From: DAOLCO01 sp964612555
GTDB lineage: Bacteria; Bdellovibrionota_C; UBA2361; SZUA-149; DAOLCO01
Direction: 5' to 3'
DNA: 64,000 bases
Assembly (NCBI GenBank): GCA_964612555.1
Contig: CAZTBW010000009.1
Location: forward strand, 1-64,000
Under the pieces are notes generated by a model that did not search any database, was not told the DNA's origin, and saw nothing but the letters and a program-made list of their open reading frames with translations. The stretch's first letter is position 1. The number at the start of each line of letters is the position of its first letter. Positions 25,901 through 32,833 of this stretch are shown here, piece by piece. Made by a program: the position numbers and the translations under genes.

Positions 25901-28840
25901 AGTGGTCCCGGTACTGTGTTTTTAAAGAGAAGCGATCAAACGTTTGGTAATCTGTACGTTGACGCAAAGAAAACTGGTGGACCTGTCTCTGTTCTTACTC
26001 CCCTGACCACTGTTGGTACGGGTGTTGTGCAGAATTTGACGGAAGATTCGATAGAGCTTAACGGTACTTCTCTGGGTGGTCTTTCTGAAATGATTCCGGG
26101 AAGTCTTGTTGGCTTGGAGATTAATCCTAATATATCTCAAGAAGTGCTATATAAAATTATTTCCAATACGGAGAACTCCGTAACGGTGGATATTTCCGGA
26201 AAACCTGCTCTTACTTCTATTTCAGCCATTGGTGATACGTATTCCGGAGTGTATCGTTTTGATAATCTCTTTATGCGTCGTGGTGGTGGGCTTCTTGTAG
26301 ATGATCGAATAGTGGTTTCTCAGGAACTGAGAATGCAGGAGCATGCACGTATGACTCATTATCAGGTTCGCCCTGGTTTTAACTCTTCTCTTGATATCAG
26401 GGTTCCATTCCTTAATCTTGATTCGAGCAGTGTCATTTTTGCTGACGGCAAGGGATATCTGGGAGGTCTGCAAGAAGGAAACGATTCTTGCTCGGGCATT
26501 ACGAAAGCCGGTCTTTCAGGACCAACGACAGGAACCGGAGGCTCCCATGCTGCTTATGCTTTCGGTTATGGTAGTGGTACCGTAAATGAGATTTATGGTT
26601 CTTTAGAGAGACCTCGTGATTATGGAACTGGTGGTCCATGCTATAACGGCAACAAAGGGGGTAATGGAGGAGGTTCCATTGCAATTAACAGTACAGATAT
26701 AATTAACCATGGAACCATTTCTTCCAATGGTGCATCAGGCTCCAGCTATGCTGGTTCCGGATCTGGTGGTTCTGTTCTGATAGAAACAAATACGCTTTCC
26801 GGCTCTGGTCTTATACAGACGAATGGAGGAGTTGGTTTAGTTCATGGTTCCGGAGGGCGGATTGCTGTGTACTATGGAGCTGATCTTGAGTTTCCAACTT
26901 CCCAAATTGAAGCTCGCGGTAATTTGGGTTCCAGTTATCGGGCAGGAAATGGTACGGTATATCTCAAGTCCGCTCTGGGAACAGGGGGAGATATGATCAT
27001 AGATGGCTATGGTGGAAACACTCCTTCAGATTCAACGAAATTTCCTGAAGTGACGGATCATATCGCAAACATTATTTTAAGAAATAATGCACGAGTGGTT
27101 GCTGATAGATTGATACGGGTCAGTGGAAATATTACCCTGCAAAATGGCAGTGTTCTGTCTCATTCTCCTGAGCATGAATCCGGTCTTGAAATAGAAGCAG
27201 AGAACCTTATGATCGATGATTCAAGTCAGATTAATGTAAGTGGTAAAGGATATAGGGGAGGATTACGGGACGGTAATAACTTCTGTCGGGGGCTTACTAT
27301 TGGAGCTCAATTGATGAATGTTGGGGGAGTTGTTGGGGGAAGTTATGGTGGGCTTGGAGCCTTCCTGAATAATGGTGAAACCTCTTTTGCCACATATGGA
27401 ATTCCTGAAGATGCGGGATATCTTGGAACTGGAGGTTCTTGTTATAATAGCTCGGCGGGGGGCAATGGTGGGGGCTTTGTGTTGCTACGTCTTACTGGTG
27501 CACTGGAGGTACATGGGGCTATCCATGCGGATGGTCAGACGGGAAATAGTTATGCTGGTTCAGGTTCTGGGGGTTCTATTTCTATCGAAGCGGATACTAT
27601 TCTTGGTTCAGGCTTGATTTCTGCTGATGGAGGACATGCGAATGTCGGAGGAGGTGGAGGAAGGATATCTATGTCATATGATTCTTTTGGAGGTGAGGGG
27701 TCTGACTTTAATGGAACCCTGAATATTACGGCAAGAGGGGGATCTAATAACTATAAAGCAAGTGCAGGTACTGTTTTATTGAAGGAATCTTCCCAAGTGT
27801 ATGGTTCGCTTATTGTGGATCAGGTTTCTCCTAATTTAGCTACCAGAGTAACTCCTCTGACTCAGATAGGTTTTGGAGAGATTCAGGAGTTGACAGAAAA
27901 CCAGCTTCGCACAGATGGTGGTTTGATCTATCTCCCCGGAGCACTTGTCGGTATGAAAGTAAAACCGAATCTGGATGATGATACGGTATTTACGGTTATT
28001 GCAAATACTGAAGACCTGATCACGGTCGATGTTGCGGATGGAACATTCCTTACCGATGTTGCAGCCGTTGGAGATACGTATAGTGGTTTCTATCAATACG
28101 ATGAAGTTATTATCCGCAGAGGTGGTTTCCTTGAGCTTGCTGATATTCTGAAAGTCACCGGAGATATGACTATTCGTGATGGGAGTAAGCTGACTCATGC
28201 AGAAACAACCGATACGTTCTTTCCTTATCTTGATCTGAATGTTGGCGGAACCCTGAAGGTTGTTGATTCTTTTGGCTCCGGTGGGATAGACGTGAGTGGA
28301 AGAGGGTATCTTGGGGGACTGCGTCCGGGGAATCCGGTATGTGCCGGACGAACACTCGGTAATGCCCTTGGTTCTTCTGGTGTAATTAGTGCTGATTCTG
28401 CAGGAGGCAGTTACGGAGGGCTTGGAGCGAAACGTACAGCAAATGCTACTCCCAATGTAACGTATGGTGATCCTGTTACTCCATTTTACAGAGGTTCCGG
28501 AGGTTCATGCTATAATAGTTCCACAGGTGGAGATGGGGGAGGATATGCAAAGATTGTTGCTTCAGTAATTGAGCTTGATGGTACGATCGCTGCACATGGT
28601 AGTAATGGAATCAGTTTTGCAGGTTCCGGTTCCGGAGGAGGAATTTATATAACAACCGGTCTGATTTCCGGTCCAGGTTATATTCAGGCAAACGGAGGAG
28701 CGGCTCAGGTTGGTGGTAGCGGAGGTAGGGTCTCTGTAATTGCACTTGATAACCAGCTCGACCCAAATAAAATAACTGCTCAGGGAGGAGGTCCTCCTTC
28801 AGTAAGAGGAGAAGACGGTACGGTACATCTGGGGAACTAA
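19901..28840 (+). CDS. Giant secreted adhesin-like protein with Ig-like domains and five glycine-rich repeats
   Basis: 2979 residues; signal sequence CFLLGGLFLASVLSIVSF near the start (ATG at 19901 or 19928). A Big_5-like domain lies about 463-580 (ending ASNWVSSFTTTG), several Ig-like domains at 590-890, two Big_2-like domains at 975-1150, and three more Ig-like domains to about 1470. The last 1400 residues contain five glycine-rich units, each with a D-V-S-G-R-G-Y-x-G-G start (residues near 1562, 1826, 2181, 2445, 2796), GGNGGG, ANG-x(2)-GxSYAGSGSGG and GGGGRI. Units alternate in spacing (about 264 and 353 residues). It ends abruptly with EDGTVHLGN; no anchor. Translation is coupled to the upstream giant gene. 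Probably a long surface or matrix fibre; this is inference. Confidence 0.82.
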   Translation: MMFLRNRNIMKTCFLLGGLFLASVLSIVSFPIESVQADDITVRVSGPAGSRSQVIPGGSGEFDVNLPLSKNSVNKISVSAKDASGREVIEEIQLTQISFDSLVVAQVKTEPLPVHRIEQLVNDGVIDIDNPDNFNVSQFTIVLTIAREPVVLSIPIVMPKEEPPMGYETVRMPGGGSGGASKIKDREIIVFETVPPGLPVETAPRLPGVIVIDGRIKTLKEFYSVTFMMMNTSGIFTLQEVTAKLTFPDEGLSHTLPSDGIASLGVIPPGTDGSPAAAQKEFVIRGDEIGERKVRVEFAGKVAGPGIPEGEEVPFSGSAESSVEVKGPPSFLVQVEHPDEVVFGLPYNLVIDITNIGDTPALYTSLDLDMGPDAQLLDCNVEGDGDGGWNPYCQPADGPLTRSLGHIFPGQKNRQVFRVNPLTSGRISSCLGISDQNITLQVAVGAIGCLTGTYPPNRHAADAAPSVAVLPSNNMLGVGLDAAVVGIFSRAMNISTITTGVDGTFNVYDRAGELQPGSMRFVDLNGDTFAIWQLHDGVANSLSPNVEYIVELSSDIRDVNGRRLASNWVSSFTTTGVGLDDITPPTLSLSVEVPTNPNHIIPGELVNVLAYAADQGSGIRSVELRIKDLSLEGSKFTLIDRKNYLLGDRFPFIFTIDSTRLIPGHTYQLMGTAYDGAGNLQDATLGLILASTAPQPVIVLPTGPVEVLHGIPLSLTPEQVTNSVHTVRYFLNGAPNPLKETGVRPFQLETATLPIGVGTHTLRAVAEDGLGQTGEATVVLEITENNEIPTITFNSPFDGQSIVTGQVLNVVTQIEDPVGIKSITWRIQHEGAAEPTQFASGQTIFNLTTSNLDLGAYVLSVEAVNKLDISSGVISRSFSIIDPLPADPPAAPAITSINIPSGGMVSLSGTTDPNRRVDIRNARLGVGVTVYSNASGNFSASISAESGDTLFAKAYDLSLQQASGETSVTVPSPVPVLGLSVTPATLHFSSLQTYHDLSVTAELESGGTQNVTSQATYSSSHSSIASVNAHGRVVPVSNSNGESVVISVSYGGQTFTVPVTVSIITPVQLEVSPEDILFNSLLATETLSVDLRFSDDSLQSPASGVQFMSGNPHVATVDSSGLVTARGVGVTHITVGRIGVSPLVIPVQVDLGDVIAPQVSYISPPEGTTFERGGTVSISVLGTDDLSGINRITFVASGAATASLTRDISPSSLNTTQSFSFQIPGDAPIGGTVTVQTTARDAVGNESAPSTRQFTVVDATAPTVSVISPLPATRYNFGETISLVVQASDAVGVTEIRYVLEGSFSGADSQTFPAEAGNRTAFFDIPVPVGATEGDLIIRAFAKDATGNERESTSLVLDITNADITPPETQATASSDPGSGTLTTVTYEVLDGLDDLSHVELYFRRNGIGTFNRYTDPDNGNAEGLYTPQSGAEGTIQFDATKMGGDGTYEFYTVGVDTSGNREHAPVDESEMVLADQTASISSGMEFIVIDTPLTILSDDTSYDDKNIRVQGVTVILEGHHSFRNLELLGGAVLTHKPTTVDEEFGLSFEAWTLSIDASSKIDVSGRGYLGGRRDGNPDNEGRTVGNVAGSTVNAGGSYGGIGGAHGGGTPNAVYGNLANPVEFGSGGGTYAGSPGGNGGGKIYIQTVNIASDGALLANGLNGASYAGSGSGGAVKIVTRTLSGSGDISASGGGNLTGGGGGRIAIFYLDMDTKDTALIKALGAGSYVKGGNGTVFLKGVSEDNGSLVIDGEQGIETFSSLPVPPGFVFDDITLRNNARVIVNGTLEVNGKLSLLNNSVLTHDAGREDGVRVVANEVFVDASSRIDVNGKGYAGGTAPANDPAFCRGKTLGGALGADFGTAGSYGGTALGWTGATSLVYGAPDNPVYLGSGGPCYASSTGGNGGGFIVIEAAHSVQIEGKLSANGANGGSYAGSGSGGSIKITTSFIKGSGVIEANGGAGLTPAGGGRVAIFYDFMGGDSENFNNLLDINALSGRLDSYPSGPGTVFLKRSDQTFGNLYVDAKKTGGPVSVLTPLTTVGTGVVQNLTEDSIELNGTSLGGLSEMIPGSLVGLEINPNISQEVLYKIISNTENSVTVDISGKPALTSISAIGDTYSGVYRFDNLFMRRGGGLLVDDRIVVSQELRMQEHARMTHYQVRPGFNSSLDIRVPFLNLDSSSVIFADGKGYLGGLQEGNDSCSGITKAGLSGPTTGTGGSHAAYAFGYGSGTVNEIYGSLERPRDYGTGGPCYNGNKGGNGGGSIAINSTDIINHGTISSNGASGSSYAGSGSGGSVLIETNTLSGSGLIQTNGGVGLVHGSGGRIAVYYGADLEFPTSQIEARGNLGSSYRAGNGTVYLKSALGTGGDMIIDGYGGNTPSDSTKFPEVTDHIANIILRNNARVVADRLIRVSGNITLQNGSVLSHSPEHESGLEIEAENLMIDDSSQINVSGKGYRGGLRDGNNFCRGLTIGAQLMNVGGVVGGSYGGLGAFLNNGETSFATYGIPEDAGYLGTGGSCYNSSAGGNGGGFVLLRLTGALEVHGAIHADGQTGNSYAGSGSGGSISIEADTILGSGLISADGGHANVGGGGGRISMSYDSFGGEGSDFNGTLNITARGGSNNYKASAGTVLLKESSQVYGSLIVDQVSPNLATRVTPLTQIGFGEIQELTENQLRTDGGLIYLPGALVGMKVKPNLDDDTVFTVIANTEDLITVDVADGTFLTDVAAVGDTYSGFYQYDEVIIRRGGFLELADILKVTGDMTIRDGSKLTHAETTDTFFPYLDLNVGGTLKVVDSFGSGGIDVSGRGYLGGLRPGNPVCAGRTLGNALGSSGVISADSAGGSYGGLGAKRTANATPNVTYGDPVTPFYRGSGGSCYNSSTGGDGGGYAKIVASVIELDGTIAAHGSNGISFAGSGSGGGIYITTGLISGPGYIQANGGAAQVGGSGGRVSVIALDNQLDPNKITAQGGGPPSVRGEDGTVHLGN
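24580..28830 (+). repeat. Higher-order glycine-rich coding repeats
   Basis: Five units start near 24587, 25377, 26442, 27234 and 28289. Short units (units 1 and 3) are followed by long ones (2 and 4) that carry an extra domain beginning LTPL/TQIG-type strands and containing GDTYSG (near 26230 and 28073). The repeated block is therefore a pair of about 620 residues present twice plus one terminal unit. Confidence 0.75.
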
Positions 28841-29064
28841 TTGTTTTTGAGTTCCCCTTCATACCAACGTCTTTGTCCTTTGTCTTTTTTATTTTTTTAA
28901 TTTCCGTCAATCTTGAGAATCATTCTCAAAACATGACCTTAGATCATCTGCTTCAAGTCAGATGAAGAAAGAAGCTTACTTTAACTAACATAAATTATTG
29001 CGAGAGTTTATACCGCATGCTACCTCGGGCTTAACTGGGGGCTTTCTCTTGTGGCGAGCTCTTT
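28841..29064. other. Upstream region of the FN3 protein
   Basis: Holds the Fur-like palindrome (28913-28929) and a small hairpin ATCTG/CAGAT around 28938-28960. No hairpin terminator with a T-run is obvious for the preceding giant gene, although T-rich sequence lies at 28880-28900. No gene is seen. Confidence 0.4.
28913..28929. promoter_or_regulatory. Fur-box-like palindrome
   Basis: TTGAGAATCATTCTCAA is a perfect 8-1-8 palindrome. Its core TGAGAAT-C-ATTCTCA follows the 7-1-7 Fur pattern TGATAAT-N-ATTATCA with one substitution per half. It lies 136 bp before the FN3-protein start, so iron-responsive control of that gene is plausible. Confidence 0.55.
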
Positions 29065-32000
29065 ATGAAATTGTGTATTTTAATTTTAAGTTTTATGAAT
29101 ACAATTATACGTGCTTTTGGGTGTCTTGGGGTTAAAAACAGTGTTGCAGGAGTTGTCAGCAACCTTGTTGTAGCTTTAGGTCTTATTGTGTTTTCTGATG
29201 TGGTACATGCTCAATTGCAGCCACCTCAGAACATTAGTGCTACTAATAATCAGGTGGAGCAGGTTACCGTTACCTGGTCTCATCCTGCTGCAGGTGCACC
29301 TCACAGTTATCATGTATTCAGATCTGCCACTAATGAGGGATGTGTCGGGGCGAGTCTTCAAACAATTCCAGGGGTGAGCACGAGTTTTGTTGACACTACT
29401 CTTCCAAATACTAACTTACATTATTACTCCTTACGCTCTGTTGCTCCATCTGGAGAGACAAGTGAGTGTAGTAATACTGCTCAAGGGAACATAATAAGAA
29501 TACCTCCTCCAGATACTGCTCAAAACGTAAGAGCAACTACCGACAATTATGATCTTGTTAGAGTTACATGGGATCTGCCAACTAACTCTCCACAACCAGT
29601 TACTGGTTGGAAGCTTTACAGAACTACTAATCCTACTCTTCAGGCTTGTCATACTGAGCCATACAGAAATCTTGCAGCTGGTGCGACTTCTTACGATGAC
29701 ACTGAAGCTGTAGTTAATGAGTGGTACTATTACGCTTTAAAAAGTGTTGGTGCTGGAGGAGATGGTAACTGTTCGAATTGGTGGGCGGGTGTGAGACCTC
29801 AGCCACCAAGACCAAATCCGCCAAGTATGGTTAGTGCGAGTGACGGAACATTTGCAGATAAAGTCAGAGTTGATTGGACTCCCCCCTCAACTGGAGGACT
29901 AGTTACAGAGTTCCGTATTTTTAGGTCAACTACAGATACGGTACAGTGTACTAACACAGGCAGTGGAGACTATCTCGGAACGGTAGCATCAGGGGTTCAA
30001 ACGTATGATGATACGAGCGCAACGCCTGGAGTTCGTTACTACTATCAAATTCAAAGTTTTGGTCCATATGGGTCTGCGTGTGGACCTGTCGATCCAGGGT
30101 TTAGGCGTTTATCACCTCCAGCGAGCATTTCTGCAACGGATGGTGATTTTCCTGATAGAGTTAATATTACCTGGCCATTAGCTCCTGGTGCGAATATAGC
30201 CGGATATAGAATCTACAACAATCCAACCTGTTCTGGAACTCCAGTTGTAACTGCTGGTAGTGGAGAAACTTTGAAATCAGATACTAGTGCGATTCCTGGT
30301 GTGATTTATAATTATTCGATTCAGACGGTTGCTACTGCTTCTATTGGGAGCGCAGCTGATAGTGAATGTGGTCCGGTAGATCCGGGACATGCCCATCTTT
30401 CTCCTCCAAGAAATGTTAATGCAACAGATGGAACCTATCCTAATAAGGTTGATGTTACCTGGATTCCACCGGCAACGGGTTCAAACTTTGGACCATATCA
30501 GGTTTTCAGAAATGGAACCTGTTCAGGTACCCCTATCGGAAGTACTACCGGAAATCTCTATGAAGATTTTGGAGTTACTCCAGGAGTAATTTATGATTAT
30601 TCAGTACGTTTAACTTCTTCAGTTGCGGGAGTAAGCCCAAGTCCTTGCAGTCCTCTTGACCCGGGGCACGCAGCGCTTGGTGCTCCACAAAATGTACAGG
30701 CAACCGACGGTACCTATCCTGACAAGGTTCGGGTTACCTGGAACCCTGTTCCCAGTGCTACCATGTACAAGGTTTACAGGGGTCCAAATTGCAGCAGCAT
30801 GATTGGAGAATCCAATTCAACAACTTTTGATGACACTGGAGCTATTCCAGGTCGGCAGTACGTGTACTCCGTACGTCCTGTATCATCGGGAGGTCTTGAG
30901 GGTGCTTGCAGTTCAAATGACCCGGGGCACGCCTCAATTTTACCACCACCACTAAGAGTGACTACTTCCAGCACTCCTGAAGCTCTTGTCCCTGGCTGGA
31001 CAAAGCCTCTTGGAGATATCACTGGTTATGAGCTTTACAGAAGCGAAAACCCCGGAGATCGTTGTGTAGGTACACCTATCGCAAGACCATCCTCTTCTGC
31101 TGTGTCGTACACTGATGAAGATGTGGAAAAAGGTCAGGTGTATTACTACTCCATCCTTGCAACTTCTGCGGTTGGGAACAGTGCGTGCAGCAGTGCGGAA
31201 TCAGCCCTTCTTGAAGGTGAGGCACTGAGAAGTCCTGCTTTTGTGAAGTTCAACACCTATCTTGGTCAATGGAACTTTGCGGAGTTAACTAATCAGGGAA
31301 GCAAGAAAAAAGATGTAACCGTTACCGTCTTCAACCTTCGTGGAGAGGAAATGGCTCAGACTACCATTACACTTGACCCTAACTCTCAGTTCGACGTGAA
31401 TATTCACGGTATGATTGAAACGGTATGTAAACTTGGACACCCAAGTTGTGCGGGCTTTGAGGATCGCAGTGCAACGGTAGGTGCTCCAAATGGTGCCTCA
31501 GGTCCTGATGGTATTGTTGATACCTACGGTCTGGTTCGTTTTGAGTTCGATGACTCAAATCCTGCGGAAAAACTGCTTGGAAGAATGAGTTTCTATAGAC
31601 CGAATGTAGATAAATCATTCTCCTTTGCCTTCGCACGTGAGTTCCGTAATCCACTAAAGGGTGCTTCATATGCGGTATCCAATACTTTTGACCAGAGCGG
31701 AAACGGTTATCTGGTACCGAACTGGGTTGAGGTGATTAACTTTGGTACAAGAGATGGAAGTGGAAACTTGCACCTGAGTGCTCAGAGTTACACAGTTAAA
31801 CTTTATGACCAGGCAGGTAAGCTTAAGTCCAATAGAAGGGTTACCTTGCAACCACTTGGTGAGTTTGACGTTCATGGTGGACACGAGTTTGTTGATGGCA
31901 ATGGAAAAGTCATAGAAGGAGTATATCTGGTTGAGGTTATCCCTGATAATCCAAATGCGGAGTACTTCCTCTCTGTTCCAAGATACAGCTCAAGCGACCC

Positions 32001-32739
32001 TGCGGTTGAAGCGGTGGCGTACAACTATGCATTTGATATCTATGGTCAGAACGGTACTGATGAAACCATATATGCCCCTGTTGGTAACTTCCTTGAGGGA
32101 GTGTTTGGGGTAAGTGATAAGGTGTATGCTGATAACTGGGTGGAAGTTGCCTGTGTGTCCAATACTTCTTGTGACGTTTTGATCAGATATGTTCAATCAG
32201 ACGGAGTTCAGGCAATACAGGAAGTCTTGACTCTCGCTCCAAAGTCGCAGCTTCACAGAAATGCGTCTGCTATCCTGAAAGTCCGATCAATTGGTTCGGT
32301 TCATGTGGTGCCGCTGAAAGGAAAAGTGATTGCACAGAGTCTGAGCTATGTTAACGGGTCTCAGAACAATTTGCAGACCGCTTTCGTGTCACCTGCCCGA
32401 GCGCCGGGAGGTCAGGTTCAGTCAGGTAGTATAAACACCTACCTTGGAATTCAGAATGTACTTAATACATTCTCCACTTCCAGTACTACCACGAGTGCAA
32501 ACTATCTCCTTACTCCTTTTGGTTCAGGTGCCCCGGTAAGTGGCAGTATGGTTATCGGAGGAGAAAGTGTGAACTCTATGTCCATAAACGAGAACAGTGC
32601 ACTGAATATCGGATATGATATTTATGGAGCACTGAGATTAAGCACGGCAAATCCTGGTTCAGTAAGTTCAGAGGTTCGTCGTGTAAGAATCCTTCCTAAC
32701 GGGAATGTGGACTTTGTGATGCCAACCTTGGTGAAGTAA
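29065..32739 (+). CDS. Secreted protein with seven fibronectin type III domains and a four-unit C-terminal repeat
   Basis: 1224 residues with a signal sequence VVALGLIVFSDVVHA ending near residue 50. Seven FN3-like domains follow, each opening with PP-x-x-[IV]-x-ATDG and D-[KR]-V-x-V-TW, and closing with PG-x-x-YYYS-[IV]; later copies (LSPPRNVNATDGTYP, LGAPQNVQATDGTYP) are very alike, so recent duplication is likely. The C-terminal 500 residues hold four units of about 120 residues (for example FVKFNTYLGQWNFAEL and DPNSQFDVN), the same module seen in the 746-residue protein at 10982. No membrane anchor. Likely surface-exposed or released adhesive protein; specific ligand unknown. Convergent with the subtilase gene. 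Confidence 0.85.
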   Translation: MKLCILILSFMNTIIRAFGCLGVKNSVAGVVSNLVVALGLIVFSDVVHAQLQPPQNISATNNQVEQVTVTWSHPAAGAPHSYHVFRSATNEGCVGASLQTIPGVSTSFVDTTLPNTNLHYYSLRSVAPSGETSECSNTAQGNIIRIPPPDTAQNVRATTDNYDLVRVTWDLPTNSPQPVTGWKLYRTTNPTLQACHTEPYRNLAAGATSYDDTEAVVNEWYYYALKSVGAGGDGNCSNWWAGVRPQPPRPNPPSMVSASDGTFADKVRVDWTPPSTGGLVTEFRIFRSTTDTVQCTNTGSGDYLGTVASGVQTYDDTSATPGVRYYYQIQSFGPYGSACGPVDPGFRRLSPPASISATDGDFPDRVNITWPLAPGANIAGYRIYNNPTCSGTPVVTAGSGETLKSDTSAIPGVIYNYSIQTVATASIGSAADSECGPVDPGHAHLSPPRNVNATDGTYPNKVDVTWIPPATGSNFGPYQVFRNGTCSGTPIGSTTGNLYEDFGVTPGVIYDYSVRLTSSVAGVSPSPCSPLDPGHAALGAPQNVQATDGTYPDKVRVTWNPVPSATMYKVYRGPNCSSMIGESNSTTFDDTGAIPGRQYVYSVRPVSSGGLEGACSSNDPGHASILPPPLRVTTSSTPEALVPGWTKPLGDITGYELYRSENPGDRCVGTPIARPSSSAVSYTDEDVEKGQVYYYSILATSAVGNSACSSAESALLEGEALRSPAFVKFNTYLGQWNFAELTNQGSKKKDVTVTVFNLRGEEMAQTTITLDPNSQFDVNIHGMIETVCKLGHPSCAGFEDRSATVGAPNGASGPDGIVDTYGLVRFEFDDSNPAEKLLGRMSFYRPNVDKSFSFAFAREFRNPLKGASYAVSNTFDQSGNGYLVPNWVEVINFGTRDGSGNLHLSAQSYTVKLYDQAGKLKSNRRVTLQPLGEFDVHGGHEFVDGNGKVIEGVYLVEVIPDNPNAEYFLSVPRYSSSDPAVEAVAYNYAFDIYGQNGTDETIYAPVGNFLEGVFGVSDKVYADNWVEVACVSNTSCDVLIRYVQSDGVQAIQEVLTLAPKSQLHRNASAILKVRSIGSVHVVPLKGKVIAQSLSYVNGSQNNLQTAFVSPARAPGGQVQSGSINTYLGIQNVLNTFSTSSTTTSANYLLTPFGSGAPVSGSMVIGGESVNSMSINENSALNIGYDIYGALRLSTANPGSVSSEVRRVRILPNGNVDFVMPTLVK

Positions 32740-32769
32740 AAAGGGGGGTGAAGTAAAAGGGATAATTTT

Positions 32770-32817
32770 CGGGGGCAGTTTCTCGCTTGACTAAAGTTAA
32801 GTGAGAAACTGCCCCCG
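32770..32817. terminator. Bidirectional terminator between convergent genes
   Basis: A 22-bp stem with two G-T pairs, 32770-32791 (starting CGGGGGCAGTTTCTC) with 32796-32817, encloses a TAAA loop. It sits between the ends of the FN3-protein gene and the subtilase gene, with T-rich DNA on either exit side. Confidence 0.85.
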
Positions 32818-32833
32818 TGTCGTTTTGGTACTT

